Of a stretch of 64,000 bases of DNA, positions 1-11,778 are shown piece after piece (the first letter of the stretch is position 1; every line of letters starts with the position of its first letter). Source of the DNA: Cotesia glomerata. Its lineage: Eukaryota; Arthropoda; Insecta; Hymenoptera; Braconidae. Location: positions 8,531,771 to 8,595,770 of the forward strand of contig NC_058165.1 of NCBI RefSeq assembly GCF_020080835.1, written 5' to 3'. The translations under genes and the position numbers were made by a program. The notes beneath the pieces are model-generated. The model searched no databases. It saw only the letters and a program-made list of their open reading frames with translations, and was not told the origin of the DNA.

Positions 1-36
1 TCCAGGTTCGAATCCCATCACAGTTCAATTTTTAAA
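1..36 (+). repeat. Truncated tRNA-like/SINE fragment at window edge
   Basis: The first bases contain GGTTCGAATCCC, a good match to a pol III B-box (T-arm), followed by an A/T-rich tail. This is the 3' part of a tRNA or tRNA-derived SINE whose 5' part lies outside the window, so gene and SINE cannot be told apart. Confidence 0.3.
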
Positions 37-1361
37 ATTTTTTCAGAGTATTTCGATAGGCGTACCACTTCTGTGCAACCCGAGGACGAAATTAAAAATC
101 TACATCAACAATACGACTAAAAAAATTAATAATTTCGCGGTGCTTTGGCCTGATTTAAAAAAAATTTTTTTTTTTAATATTAGGCATTTGATTAAAAGGA
201 GGTTGATCAATAGGTCTTACATTAATATTTCTAGTCGCATTATTTATTAATTAATTATTGCGTGATAAATTAATTATGATACCATTTTTTGTGAAATTGT
301 AGGTAAGACTTAGCATTGGTGCGGCGGTAGTGCAGCGGTGGTGCGGCGATGCTAGGGGGAGTAAATTTTTAGCGTGCGGCGTAATAGTCCGCCAAACGGC
401 GGTAGTGCAGCGGTGGTGCGGCGGTCGAACGAAATTTATTATTTTTCCGTAAAAAATAATAATTTCATTTTTACTCGGGTGTACATTATAAGTATTATTA
501 TAAGTGCTAAATGTAAAAGTTGCGTTCTTCGAAACAGATTTTATCAGATAAAAATTCGGGTGCTTTTTGAACTCTGATTTCGAGCTTATCAACTTTTAAC
601 GAAACAGAAGTTAGATAATCGATAACTCCTGACCTAACATCTATTATCTGAATACCAAGTTGTTATAAAGCCACAATATTTAGATAAATCATCTGGTTTC
701 AAAATAAAGACCTCTTGGCGTAAGAAAATTAGTTTAATGAACTTGTCAAAATAAATCATTGTACTAATTACTATTATTATTATTCAATCTTTTCAAATTT
801 TCAAATAATAATAATGAAATAGAATGTAATAGTAAATCAGCTTATTGTAATGTATATTAATAATTAATATCATAAAATAACGCCGTATAAAAAGCGACAT
901 CGATGGCTATGATAAATATAAATGATGAATATAATTACAATCATTAATATCAAGTGTAAATTATTTAAAAAATATGTATATCGAGACATTTTATGTAGCA
1001 TAGCATAGTGAATTATCGGTTCACCGAGCACGTGTGAATAAAGTTGCGTAACAGCTTTAGAGATAAGCGTTGTTATTCGGTTCAATGATCAATTTGTCAA
1101 CATAACGGGAAATGTTAAATAGTGATCCTATTCTGTATGTGTGTATACGTAAATGCATGTGTACCTTTCTGTACCTAGTACTCTATACTACGATTAATCG
1201 GACATTACACGCTATGGTATTAAATATTAACCATTAAATGTGTTATATATTACAAAACACACTAAACGCCACAAGTCATTCGTACATTATATTATATTAT
1301 ATTAAATAATAACTGCATTTAATTTTCATAATAAATTTTAAGGTGCCGGGACTCGAAGCTG
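37..1361. other. AT-rich intergenic or intronic DNA with one GC-rich duplicated patch
   Basis: I see no coding region here. The only distinctive part is the GC-rich patch at 315-430, described separately. The remainder is low-complexity AT-rich sequence. Confidence 0.6.
322..423. repeat. Direct 27-bp GC-rich repeat (322-348 and 397-423)
   Basis: The 27-mer starting CGGCGGTAGTGCAGCGG occurs twice without mismatch, with starts 75 bp apart, in DNA that is otherwise strongly AT-rich. The function is unknown. It could be a remnant of a GC-rich TE or minisatellite. Confidence 0.75.
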
Positions 1362-1634
1362 CACTGATAGAAGGATTTTTTTGTACCAAAAAATATTTGT
1401 TAATAGTTAAAAAATCATTTATTAGAGACCATTTTTTAGTATTAAACAAATATTTCTTAGTATTTAAAATGATTTGTTTGTATTTGATAAATCTGATATT
1501 CATTTATTAAATATTAATAAATCTTTTTAAATACTAAGAAATATTTATTAAGGACTAAAAAGTGGTCTCTAATAAATGATTTGTTAAATATTAACAAATA
1601 TTTTTAACTATAAACAAATCCTTCTATCATTGTG
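1362..1634. mobile_element. Hairpin MITE-like element
   Basis: Left end CACTGATAGAAGGATTT pairs with right end AAATCCTTCTATCATTGTG. The interior is also largely palindromic: the motif around GGTCTCTAATAAATGATTT appears in both orientations. The whole unit of about 273 bp could fold into a long hairpin. The same arm sequences recur at about 19.4, 24.0, 41.9/43.8, 46.4/49.2, 50.3-50.8 and 55.1-55.4 kb, which supports an interspersed non-autonomous family. Confidence 0.7.
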
Positions 1635-4600
1635 GAACCTCGAGGCGTCAAAAAAATTCCAACCAGTGTTGCTGTCTTTGAATTTTTTTATCGTCTAAAA
1701 ACGTACAGAAATAATTATTCACAGTCGTAAAAGTAAAGTATTCAGTGATCAAATACATAAATAATTTAAACTAGCGTTAACGACGATAAAAAAATTACTA
1801 AGAACCGATAACTTCCTAGAAAATAAAAATCTGAGTGATAAATTTTTACGCGATAATTTTACAATGACACTAAATATTTATTCGAATAATCTTATCGTGT
1901 AAGATTTTTTAGCGATTCGGGATATCACAGGTATCAGTATTAATCAATGAAAGTTAAAATAAAACAGGTAGATAAATACTTAGTAAGCAAAATAATAAAT
2001 TAGTTTTTAATATAAATAAAACGGCAGTAGATCAATCTATTTTGTCTTGAGGTAATTAATCTCAATAATGTATTGGCCTTTTATTCTCCATCCTACTAAA
2101 TCGAACAGCCTATCAACTTCATACGAGCTGCTATTCATTACTTACAATTAAATTACCAGCCCTAACAAATTTAGGCAGCAAATAAATAAATTAGTATTTA
2201 AATGCCGGATCTCTAATTGAGATTTTATTTGAAACTGTTAGTAACTTTATTATGAAATTAATTATGATTATGATTTATAATTTTAATTATTATTATTTCA
2301 AATTACCCATATTTGTCTATCTAAGTAATTATCATAAGACATTCGCTCGGGACTTAAATACTTTAGAAAGTTGATAATATTGATTCAAAACAAACTTGCG
2401 ACAAATAGTAATTCGAAAAATTTATTTATGCTTTTTTATTAAAAAAATATTTATTAGCATACAACATTTTAATTTATTGACTTAAAGTTTCTGAATTGAT
2501 TATTCATAATCATTTTTTCCCAATTACATTCATATTATCTGTCAATCGCGTGCTCTGCTGAGTTTGTTGGAATTTTTTTATATTCTTTAGTTTAACAATT
2601 TTTCAACTCAGAAAAAAAAAGTAATTCAATTCTTTAAAATTGAACATGAAGGGCCTCAAAATGATTTTATTTATTTAAACAATAAAAAGAAGTTTGAAGC
2701 TTATATATATTCTAGTGGAATTAATTTGCAAGTGAGAGAGCGTTTCTACCTAGCGGAAAAATAAAGAATTAACTGATCGCGAAATTTGAAATTTTCAAGT
2801 ATTGGATTTGTTATGTAAAGAAATTTTTCTTTACATATTTATTAATTATAAAAAAATCGAGTATGATTTTATTTCATTTTTTAACGATTGTAAAAGATAA
2901 TTCGAGTGTGATCATTAAGTATCTCGTTTGACTCTTGTAAGAGACCCAGGGAAATTCCCGTAATTAGTCTGGGGCCCAGGTACATTAAAGAGATTAAATA
3001 GATGAATGGGAGTTTTGTTATATGTAAGCAAACTCACTTATACTTAAAATAAGAAATACTTAAGTAATGACAAAAAACATTAGATAAAAGATTTATTTTA
3101 AACCAAAAGATTTTAGAATAACTTAATTACAGAATTTTAGTGTTGAGACAAATATCAAAATAAATTTTAATAATGCACTTTCTGAAATAATTTTTACATC
3201 ATGAAAATTAAATATGAAATAAGAAACAAATAAAAAAAATAAAACTTGAAAGTTAAATAATTTAAAATAAACAAATATTAAACAATTAAATTCTAAAATA
3301 ATACAACAAATTTATAAAACGACAAAGAAATATTTCTACAAATAAATAATTAAATTCAAGAAAACGTAAGAGATGCTAGATTTGAGTACGTATTTATTCA
3401 TACGATTTAAATAAATAAATTAATGTAGACAGTACAAATGTATGTCTTTGTCTATGCGTAAATACGCTTATATATACACAAACACAAAGATGAATAATAG
3501 AACATAAGAGTAAGTAAGAAAGTATGTTGCACTCTGACCCAAGTAGAGGGACTCATGCAACATTTGTAGACAAATTTAAGAGAGAGGGTAAGGGCCCAAG
3601 AAAATAGATAAATAATTGGACATTTTTTTCCCCCAATGAGTGGAAATTAGTAACGCCCTAAAATTCGACATCTCGCAATTGTCACCAAAAAAAACTCTCT
3701 CGTTGTCCTGACGTCCTAGTGTTAACATCGTACATAGTTTAAATAAGTCTCAATAGACCACGTGTAAATCTATTGTATAGAAAGTAAAACATTTGTAAAG
3801 GTAAAGTGAAATCGTAAAGTGAAACCAACTAAAACAAATTAAATCAACAAGGTTCATCAAATTTTTTATCAGGTATATTTTAAATTATTAATATTTGTGA
3901 ATTTAGTAATATTGTAAAATAGTTATATGAAAGAAAAAGTTAACTTCAATCACTGTGTAAGAATTGTAATTATTGTAAATTAAATAATGACAATAATTTT
4001 GGATTTAAACAATATATGTATTAAAATTATTCAACTACATCAAATATTCAAACAAACCTATTATTCTCAATAAATTAAAACTCGGAAGTTCCCGGTCTAT
4101 TAGTCTAACACGCTAGGGCCGAATACTTAAACACATTAAATATTTTAAATGTAAAATTAATTAATTACCCTAAAATAATTTTTTTTACATAACAGATTGT
4201 TTTAAGTCTTTTTTAACCGTAGTGAATAAATATCGTCAATCGCCCACTTCGCTGAGCTTAAGTTGGATTTTGTTTGTTTGTTAGTAAAATAGTAAATTAC
4301 TTTACATCAGCATAATGGTAACTTCAATGAAAAAAATGATTGATAATGTGTTTTTAAAAACAACTGATTTAAATGCTGTCGAATTTTTATTGGGATTATT
4401 TACTAAAAATTCTTCATTTAATTCAGTTTTCCTTGATATAATAATACACTGTACTATTTTTTTAACTTTTTATTATCAAGCTATAATTACGTCTATCAAA
4501 ATTTATAATTCGCTTTGTTTTAAAAATAAAAAATAATCTTTCATTACATTCCAACTTGATGAGTCATTATTTTCACTTATCTTTTTCTATTTTGAGTTGA

Positions 4601-6897
4601 ACTTTGTTTGCTTTTCAGTAAAATAATTTTTTAATTTTACATCAGTATTCATCCTCAATTATGTTTTAAGGGCTTTTGTGAATATTTACAATTTTTTATT
4701 TGCAAAGATAAATACTGTCAATATTATCAAAATACCTTAAAGGTTAATCTTTCAAACGACAAATAATCTATAGTTTTGTAAATTGACATCTCTATAATCG
4801 TGATCAAAATTGAGTTTAACTTTATAAACATATCTAATTAGTCAATCAATAATATAATTATTACGTTTTATTTATTTAAATAAAATTTTCAAAGAAACAA
4901 TTTGTAATGTGCTGATAAGTGCAAATAATGATAAGTCATTATTTTCTCAACTTACAAAATATTGAAATAATACGTAAACTTAAAAGATTAACTGAGAAAC
5001 TTTGAATTTTATATGATTAATTAGACGTTTATTATAGGTCAATGGTTTTTTTTGTTGGATTTTTATAAAACAGGTCTCTTCATTTATAGTACAGATATAA
5101 ATAATTGAAGATATATATTTAATTCATTTTCGGACATGTGTTATAAAAAAATATGAATATCTTTATGAAAAGTGAGTTAGATTGGTTGCTTAATTTCAGT
5201 TTGATATTTAATATAAACTTTTACAATAAATTATCATTAAAATTTGATTTGATCCTCTAAATTAAAATACATGAAAGTCTTGAAGTTAGTCAAAGGTCGA
5301 AACTCGCAAAAAACGGGCCACGATTCTTTATTGGTTAAAATAAAGGCGCGCGCGTAGCGCGCTATTCAAATTTCTAATATTAACTTAAATATCATTGAAT
5401 TAATAAAGGTAGATTCAAATAAATAATAAATAAATCCTTGGATTTTTATTTTGATTTTTTATATAAATGAAAATCAAAATACCCACTTTATAATTCATAA
5501 AATTTATTATTTTGTTAATTAAAAAAATGTAGATAAGAAATGAGCAATTGAGGATGTATTATAAATTAAAACCATCGCTCAAATTCGCTGCATCTTTTGG
5601 TAAAAATTTTATGTATTATTTCGATCTAGTAAATTTAAAAATTTTTCAACCAGACATTTAAAAAAAAAGATTTCTCATTTATCAATAAAGATAAATTATT
5701 CTGATTAATTGATGAAACAACCTTGAAATGAAATCAACTTCTTTCAACTAAAAACTTCAAAAAAAAAAATTGTAATGATGAAGTGAAGTTAACATTCCCA
5801 TGACCTTGTGTTTGAAATTGAAACGTTAATACTTGTTACTAAGACTCACTCCGGAGGATTCGGTCAAGGTTTCAATTTAAGTTCTCGAATAAAACGCAAC
5901 AAGTTTTTCTGGTTTGTCCCTCGTAGCGAAATTCGTTGTTTTATTTAATTTTAGGGATCGAGTTTAAGTAATTGACAAAAAAATTTACTGAAAATCCTTT
6001 GGGAAATAAAAATAAAAACAAAATAAAGATTATTATTGACGTAAACGAGGGTGAATTAATCGAGGCGTAGGTTGTGAGACCAACATCCCACGCAACAAGT
6101 TATCTCAACTCACACTAATCAATACTGACGTACTTTATTATGGATTATGGAAAATTATCAATTCATTGCTAGGAATTATCTCATTAACATTTTACAACAA
6201 CAATTTTAAAACATATATTAAATGTTGCATGTTATATATCTTATATCTGTGAATCATTTTACTTTCATTCACCGAAAAAAACTTGTTAGTTAATTACATT
6301 GGAAAGTTCCAAGTTTCGTCAACGAAATTCTCGGTGCAATTTCGGCGATATAATTAACTTGTAATGCCAAATTGAAAAAAAAAAAAATATATGAGAGAAA
6401 ATGAATTCCTGAAGACTTGAAACTTGCATAAAAATTAATTTTAAAAGAAAAAATAAAAAAATTAACGCATTCTGTAGGTTATTAACTAACTCGTTACCAG
6501 TATAAGTACTTGTTATGCTAAATAACTACAAATCCTTTCTTTTCATAAGTCGTACCAAGTTTTTTTTTAGCACAGTGCAAAAGTGAGTCCAATAATTTTT
6601 ATAAGAAATTAATTATTATTATTATAATTAAAAACTGAACAATACTAATAATAATAATAATAAATAATTGAAATACATCTTTGATTGAAATCGTATTTAA
6701 AATGAAAACTCCGGCTAAATGATAAAAAATACGGGAAAATTAATAAGGATCTTTTTTTGTAAGGAATTCAATTTTCTATAAGAAATGTCTCTTACAATTT
6801 TTCTCTATCTCTGATAGATAGCCTTTGAATAAGACTTTAAACATCTAAACACGTGTTATAATTAAATCCTCTGATGAAAATAAAATTTCACATTGAA
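1635..6897. other. Long AT-rich stretch without recognisable gene
   Basis: No open frame here looks like a protein. The only recurrence I see is a segment of about 70 bp around 4250-4315 echoed at 4590-4655 (TTTGTTTG...TTTTACATCAG). A GC palindrome lies at 5343-5361 (GCGCGC arms). The stretch could be the large intron of the gene whose first exon may lie at 11779-12006. Confidence 0.5.

Positions 6898-6977
<80 letters not shown>
6898..6977. repeat. (ATT)n microsatellite at the LINE 5' junction
   Basis: About 26 uninterrupted ATT units run directly into the LINE fragment on the right. A second (ATT)n array bounds the LINE 3' end at 10802-10860. Confidence 0.9.
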
Positions 6978-7028
6978 CATATTAATGAGGAAATATTAGA
7001 CTATGAGATTGATATAAAGAATTATAAT

Positions 7029-8889
7029 ATGATAAGAACCAATACAAAAAATAATAGAACAGGTGGAACTATTACCTACGTAAAGGAAAATATTAAATAT
7101 AAAGTAGTAATGAATAATAGTGAAATTGTTGAAGGAATTTGGTTGAATAGTATTAAGTTAGGCAATAGTGAAGACTGTTTAGTATTATGCAATATATATA
7201 GATCACCAAGCAGTAGTATAAGTATTTTCTGTGATAAAATTCTGGAAATTGCAGAACAACTCTTAGATTCTGGAAGACTAATAATGTTAGGAGATTTTAA
7301 TGTTGACATGTTAAAAAATGATTATTACGCGAGAAAATTAAGTGATGAAATGTCTTATTTAGGCATGAAACAGAATATTAAGACGCCGACACGATCGACA
7401 TTAACATCGAGGACGATAATTGACTTAGTCTTCACGAATTTCCGAGTTGAATCTTCAGTATTACAAACACCGAAGTTGTCTAACCATAACATCATCTGTA
7501 TTCAGACAGAGCAAGTAAATAGCGTTGATAATAATATAACTGTTTATAGTAGGAACTTTAAAAAATTTAGTGATGTTTTATTTCAAACTGAAATATATAA
7601 TAAATTTAATAATTGGCAGACAGAGTTAGGTATTTGTGATAGTATTATTGATAGTGATAATGGTAGTAATAGTAATAATAACAGTCATATTGTAAATTTT
7701 GAATTAAATGTAAATAAAATCAGTCATAATGTCTTAGATGTTCTAGATAAATTGGCACCATTCGAAAAAAAATCCAAGAGTATTAAATGGGCCAATAAAC
7801 CTTGGATTGATAATGAAATTATTAAACTAATTAGAGCCAGAGATAAATTATATAGATTAGCTATGCGGTCGAAATTAGAATCGGATATGAATCAGTATAA
7901 GATATTGCGCAATAAAGTAGTAAATAACATAAGATTAAATAAAAAACAATATTATGAAACTAACATCAGTAATAATAAAAACAATTCAAAATGCATGTGG
8001 AAAACCTTGGAAGAATTAATAGGTGATAAAAGAAATACAAAAACGAATCTACGTGAAATGTTAATAGATAATAATATTGTATCTGATAATCAAGTTATAG
8101 CTAATAAGCTCAATGAGTACTTTATTTGTAGTATAGAAGATATTATTAATGAGATTAATTGTGGAATGTCTTATAGTGAGGAAATAGATGAAAATATCGA
8201 ACCACATAGCATAAGTAAATGGGAATCATTCGATAAAATTGATATAAATACGATTGACAAAATGATTAATAAACTAGATATTACTAAGAGCTCTAAAAAT
8301 GACGTTAATGTAAAAATTTTAAAACTTATATGGAGTGTCAGAAATGATATAATATTTTACATGATAAATAATTCACTCAGATTGGGTCTTGTCCCACCCA
8401 GTTGGAAAATTTCGACAATTACACCAATACAAAAAGTTGCAGGAAGTAATAAAATAGTAGATCAAAGGCCGATAAACACACTCCCTGTATATGAACAAGT
8501 CTTAGAAGAAATAATTAATATACAACTTGTTAGAGTTATTGATAATAATAAAATTATTAACCCTGAACAATCAGGCTTTCGAAAAAATCATTCATGCGAA
8601 ACAGCTCTTCAACATTCCATCATACGTTTGAGAAAAAATTTAGATGAAGGTTTGTTCATTGGGGTTGTGTTTGTCGACTTTGCTCGAGCATTTGAAACGA
8701 TAGATAAGAGTAAATTATCGAATGTACTGTACAACTTAGGTATAAGAGGAACAGTCCTTAAATGGTTTAGGTCCTATCTATCAGATAGGAAGCAAAAAGT
8801 AAAGTTCCGAAATGTTATGTCAGAAGAGTGTGATGTAAAACATGGTGTACCACAAGGCTCCAAATTGGGTCCAATACTATTTATAATAT
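7029..8889 (+). pseudogene. LINE ORF2, endonuclease and first half of reverse transcriptase
   Basis: This is the N-terminal part of a LINE ORF2. Residues about 1-160 are the C-terminal part of an apurinic-type endonuclease, with the motifs YRSPSS, GDFNVD and IDLVFTN. From about residue 440 comes the reverse transcriptase, with QRPINTLP, QSGFRKNHSCETAL, FVDFARAFET (motif A) and GVPQGSKLGP (motif B). The frame is open across about 620 codons and then runs into the 8890 insertion, which supplies foreign codons. The beginning of the endonuclease is missing (5' truncation into (ATT)n), so this copy is not functional. Clade assignment within CR1/Jockey-type LINEs is by motif style only. Confidence 0.85.
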
Positions 8890-9753
8890 TGAGACACTAC
8901 AGATGTCCCGATTTTATCAGCCTGGCGAACTACCACCCGAAATTTTCGTTACCGACGCTCGCTAAATTAATGTGTAACTCCCGTGACGTCACAGGACGAC
9001 ACGAGGAGGGGAAAAAACGGTTACGAACCTCAAACCTTGAGCATTGCTCGACACTTCGATCTATCCCCCGGTGTCAACCACCACGTTTGATATTTCTTAG
9101 TCAATTTACTACTATACCACTATTATCACTATTAAGTGATTACTCACCAAAATTTATAAAACTTACTACTAAAACCTACTTAAATTCTATTAATAGTTTA
9201 ATACTAATTATCAGAAATATTTTATATTACTTCTATTAATTTTATTATTTTTGCATTAGGTGATTATTCACCACGTTTATTACTATTGTTCAATTATTTA
9301 TAACACTAAGTTTAATTATTCTATCCCTATAAATATTTTGTTAAATTACGTAACCGAAATACCACAAGTTTATATTAAAAGTGCTTATTTTGTGTAATAA
9401 AGTTAAGTTTATTGTTATCACCGCTATACACTATTACTAAACTACCACTATTCACCTATCTATTTACTACGACTATCTACCTACAACCTGCCAAAGGGTC
9501 AATCAAAGACGAAGGGTCATCGTTGCAGTTAAAATTTGTAAGTAAGTAAAATAAATTAACTGGCACGCGTGAGAACTTCTGTCTCAAACTAATAAAATCA
9601 TCTAAAGACAAAGACACTCATTGGTTCACGGGAGCGGAATATCCCAGAGCAGCGAATCCTAATTTTTAGAAGTTTAGGCGATTATTTCTTATCCGCGAGG
9701 TCTAATGGTCTAAATAATTAAATTTTTAAATTAAGCAAAAATTTAGTGTTTCA
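8890..9753 (+). mobile_element. 864-bp solo-LTR-like insertion in LINE RT
   Basis: The insertion starts TGAGACACTA and ends TAGTGTTTCA, an imperfect 10-bp inverted repeat of the TG...CA type. It is flanked on both sides by ATAT (8886-8889 and 9754-9757). Inside, a TATA box (TATAAATA, 9328-9335) is followed 68 bp later by AATAAA (9396-9401), the spacing expected of a U3-R-U5 LTR in plus orientation. No coding capacity is seen. The alternative is a non-autonomous DNA transposon, since the CACTA-like ends leave this open. Confidence 0.6.
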
Positions 9754-10659
9754 ATATATATTAATGAAATTGTAAATATATTTAAGAGACTATCTATAGA
9801 TTGTAAATTGTTCGCTGACGACATGATGTTGTCGGTAAGTGGTAATAAGTTGTCCGATATAGAAAAAAAGTTAAATGGTATATTAAAAGCACTTTCGGGT
9901 TGGCTGAAAAATAATCAACTGAAAATTAATGTAAAGAAGACTGTATATATGATTTTGCATGATCGAAGAATTAAAAATGTAAGAAATAGATGTAAATTAA
10001 TTATTAACAACAAAGAATTAGACTACGTACGTGAAACAAAGTACTTGGGAGTTATAATTGACGATAATCTTTCATTTGATAGCAATGCAATATATACTTG
10101 TAAAAAAATTGCCAAAAAAATTAATGTGATCAGTAGGTTAAAATATTCAGTAAGTAATTATGTCAAGTGCTTTATTTACAAAATAATTGTGCTTCCACAC
10201 TTAAATTATTGTAACACCATTATGCTGAACTATAATGAGAATAAAATAAATATTCTACAGAAATTGCAAAATAGGGCCATGCGTGCAATCTTAGGAGTAA
10301 ATAAATATATGAGTATAGCCAAAATGCTAGAAACATTAGGCTGGTTTTCAATAAGACAAATTATTTTTTATAATACATGCATATTTGTACATAAAATGAA
10401 ATATAAACTTTATCCGGACTATTTGAATAATGAAGTAGTAGTGTACGATAAAAACTATGTGACTAGACAAGATTTTAAATTGAAAATTGCTCATACAAAG
10501 ACACATACAGCTGAGAAGACAGTTGTGTCACGAGGATTCAAATGGTTTAACAAATTAGATAAGGATATAGTTAATGAAAACCGAACAAAAATTTTTAAAA
10601 TCAAACTTAAAGAATATATTAGAAAGAACGTTAATATTATGAATAATATTAAATTATAG
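9754..10659 (+). pseudogene. LINE ORF2, C-terminal half of reverse transcriptase
   Basis: This continues the reverse transcriptase of the same LINE after the insertion. It resumes immediately before the catalytic box LFADDMML, followed by NVKKTVYMIL and KYLGVIIDDNLSF, then the thumb region and the conserved tail (LGWFSIRQI, RLKY). It ends at a TAG at 10657-10659. The box FADD stands where YADD is usual, which is common in these LINEs. The 3' UTR that follows has AATAAA at about 10775 and ends in (CATTA)n. Confidence 0.85.
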
Positions 10660-10800
10660 ATAGTATTGGATATATATATTGTTATAAATTGTCATTACTG
10701 TTTTGTATAGCAGTAATACTTGATAGAAATTGTAAATTTTAAAAATGATGTAAACAGCTTTTGCTAAAATTATTAATAAACATTACATTACATTACATTA

Positions 10801-10801
<1 letters not shown>

Positions 10802-10860
<59 letters not shown>
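10802..10860. repeat. (ATT)n microsatellite at the LINE 3' end
   Basis: About 20 ATT units follow directly on the LINE tail. Together with 6898-6977 they bracket the element, suggesting insertion into a pre-existing (ATT)n tract. Confidence 0.9.
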
Positions 10861-10863
<3 letters not shown>

Positions 10864-11099
10864 AAGATAGATAGTTATTATTCTAAGCCGAATACTCCCG
10901 ATCCAAATTCTTGAAGAATGACTAATTTTTTATTATTACTTCTTCACCATAATATTTTATCGGTATGAGGTCTCATACCATCAGAGAAAATTTAGGTGAA
11001 ATTCACAAATAAAATTCGTTTATCGAAAATTATTGTTAGAGAAAGATGTAATTTTTACTCAGTATAGCTTTTTCAGAAACTGAAAAAATAATTCAGACA

Positions 11100-11171
11100 G
11101 CCCAGACCAGGACTCGAACCTGGATCTTTTGGTTACGCGCCAAATGCTCTACCAGTTAAGCTATCCGAGAC
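11100..11171 (-). tRNA. tRNA-like sequence (probable pseudogene or SINE head)
   Basis: Read on the minus strand, 72 nt fold as a cloverleaf. The D-arm is AGCTTAACTGGTAGAGC, the anticodon stem TTTGG/CCAAA has loop CGCGTAA, and the T-arm CCAGG-TTCGAGT-CCTGG is perfect. The acceptor stem (GTCTCGG with TCTGGGC) has one mismatch and three G-U pairs. The anticodon position reads CGT (Thr), but position 33 is G instead of the near-universal T. Poor acceptor pairing, the missing T33 and the flanking 32-bp repeats favour a tRNA-derived element over a working tRNA gene. Confidence 0.5.
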
Positions 11172-11254
11172 ACTGTCCGTAACTACCTTCCAGTTACCTA
11201 TTAAGTTCCACTGAGTAAAACTCTTTTGGCCAAGGCTTTTTAATATTTAAGGTA

Positions 11255-11257
<3 letters not shown>

Positions 11258-11299
<42 letters not shown>
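11258..11299. repeat. (TA)n microsatellite
   Basis: A pure TA dinucleotide run lies between the tRNA-like sequence and the second 32-bp repeat. Confidence 0.9.
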
Positions 11300-11301
<2 letters not shown>

Positions 11302-11354
11302 CGACTCGAAGATCGGTGTTTATTGATAAAGATAGATAGTTATTATTCTAAGCC

Positions 11355-11355
<1 letters not shown>

Positions 11356-11401
<46 letters not shown>

Positions 11402-11413
11402 GTGTAATTAATA

Positions 11414-11494
<81 letters not shown>
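11356..11494. repeat. (AAT)n followed by (ATT)n, head-to-head
   Basis: AAT repeats (about 11356-11399) are followed after a short spacer by ATT repeats (about 11416-11494). The tract is therefore complementary to itself and could fold back. Open frames across it are poly-Asn, poly-Ile or poly-Tyr artefacts. Confidence 0.9.
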
Positions 11495-11778
11495 GTGAAA
11501 GAAGATAACCAAGGTCGCAACTTTTGATACTAACATCCTTTAATTAATAAAAAAAAAAAAAATAAATAAATAAGTATTAATGATAACAATAACTATCAAT
11601 ACACGTCAACATTTCCACTTGCTTAACAAATGAAATTCTAATTGTTTGAGCGCATAAATTGTAACCGGTAATAAATATGGGTATTTATAAACCCAACAAT
11701 AGAGAGTTTGCTGCATGTTATATAATATTTATTCATCATGATAATAATAACAATAATAAAAATATAATCTTAATCTAC

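Larger units (their letters stand above)
6978..10800 (+). mobile_element. 5'-truncated CR1/Jockey-like non-LTR retrotransposon
   Basis: The LINE runs from partway into its endonuclease domain to a 3' tail with AATAAA and (CATTA)n repeats. It has (ATT)n on both sides. The coding frame is open up to the (ATT)n on the left, so the 5' end is truncated rather than complete. It is interrupted at 8890-9753 by a separate insertion. Removing that insertion with one copy of its 4-bp duplication brings the reading frame back into register. Confidence 0.85.
10863..11359. repeat. 32-bp direct repeats (10863-10894 and 11328-11359)
   Basis: The same 32 bases (start AAAGATAGATAG, end CTAAGCCGAATA) occur perfectly at both positions, flanking 433 bp that contain a tRNA-like sequence and a (TA)n tract. 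They could be a long target-site duplication or the product of a local duplication. Confidence 0.85.

Noticed and set aside
2061..2160. Short minus-strand frame of 33 codons starting MNSSSYEVDRLFDL
   Set aside because: Protein-like composition but far too short, with no splice sites or neighbours in support.
5343..5396. GC palindrome followed by CTAAT, resembling a Helitron 3' end
   Set aside because: CTRR lies at about the right distance, but no matching 5' end, flank logic or second copy is visible, so chance is likely.
11320..11520. Open frames of poly-Ile, poly-Asn and poly-Tyr
   Set aside because: They are translations of (ATT)n/(AAT)n microsatellites, with no other protein features.
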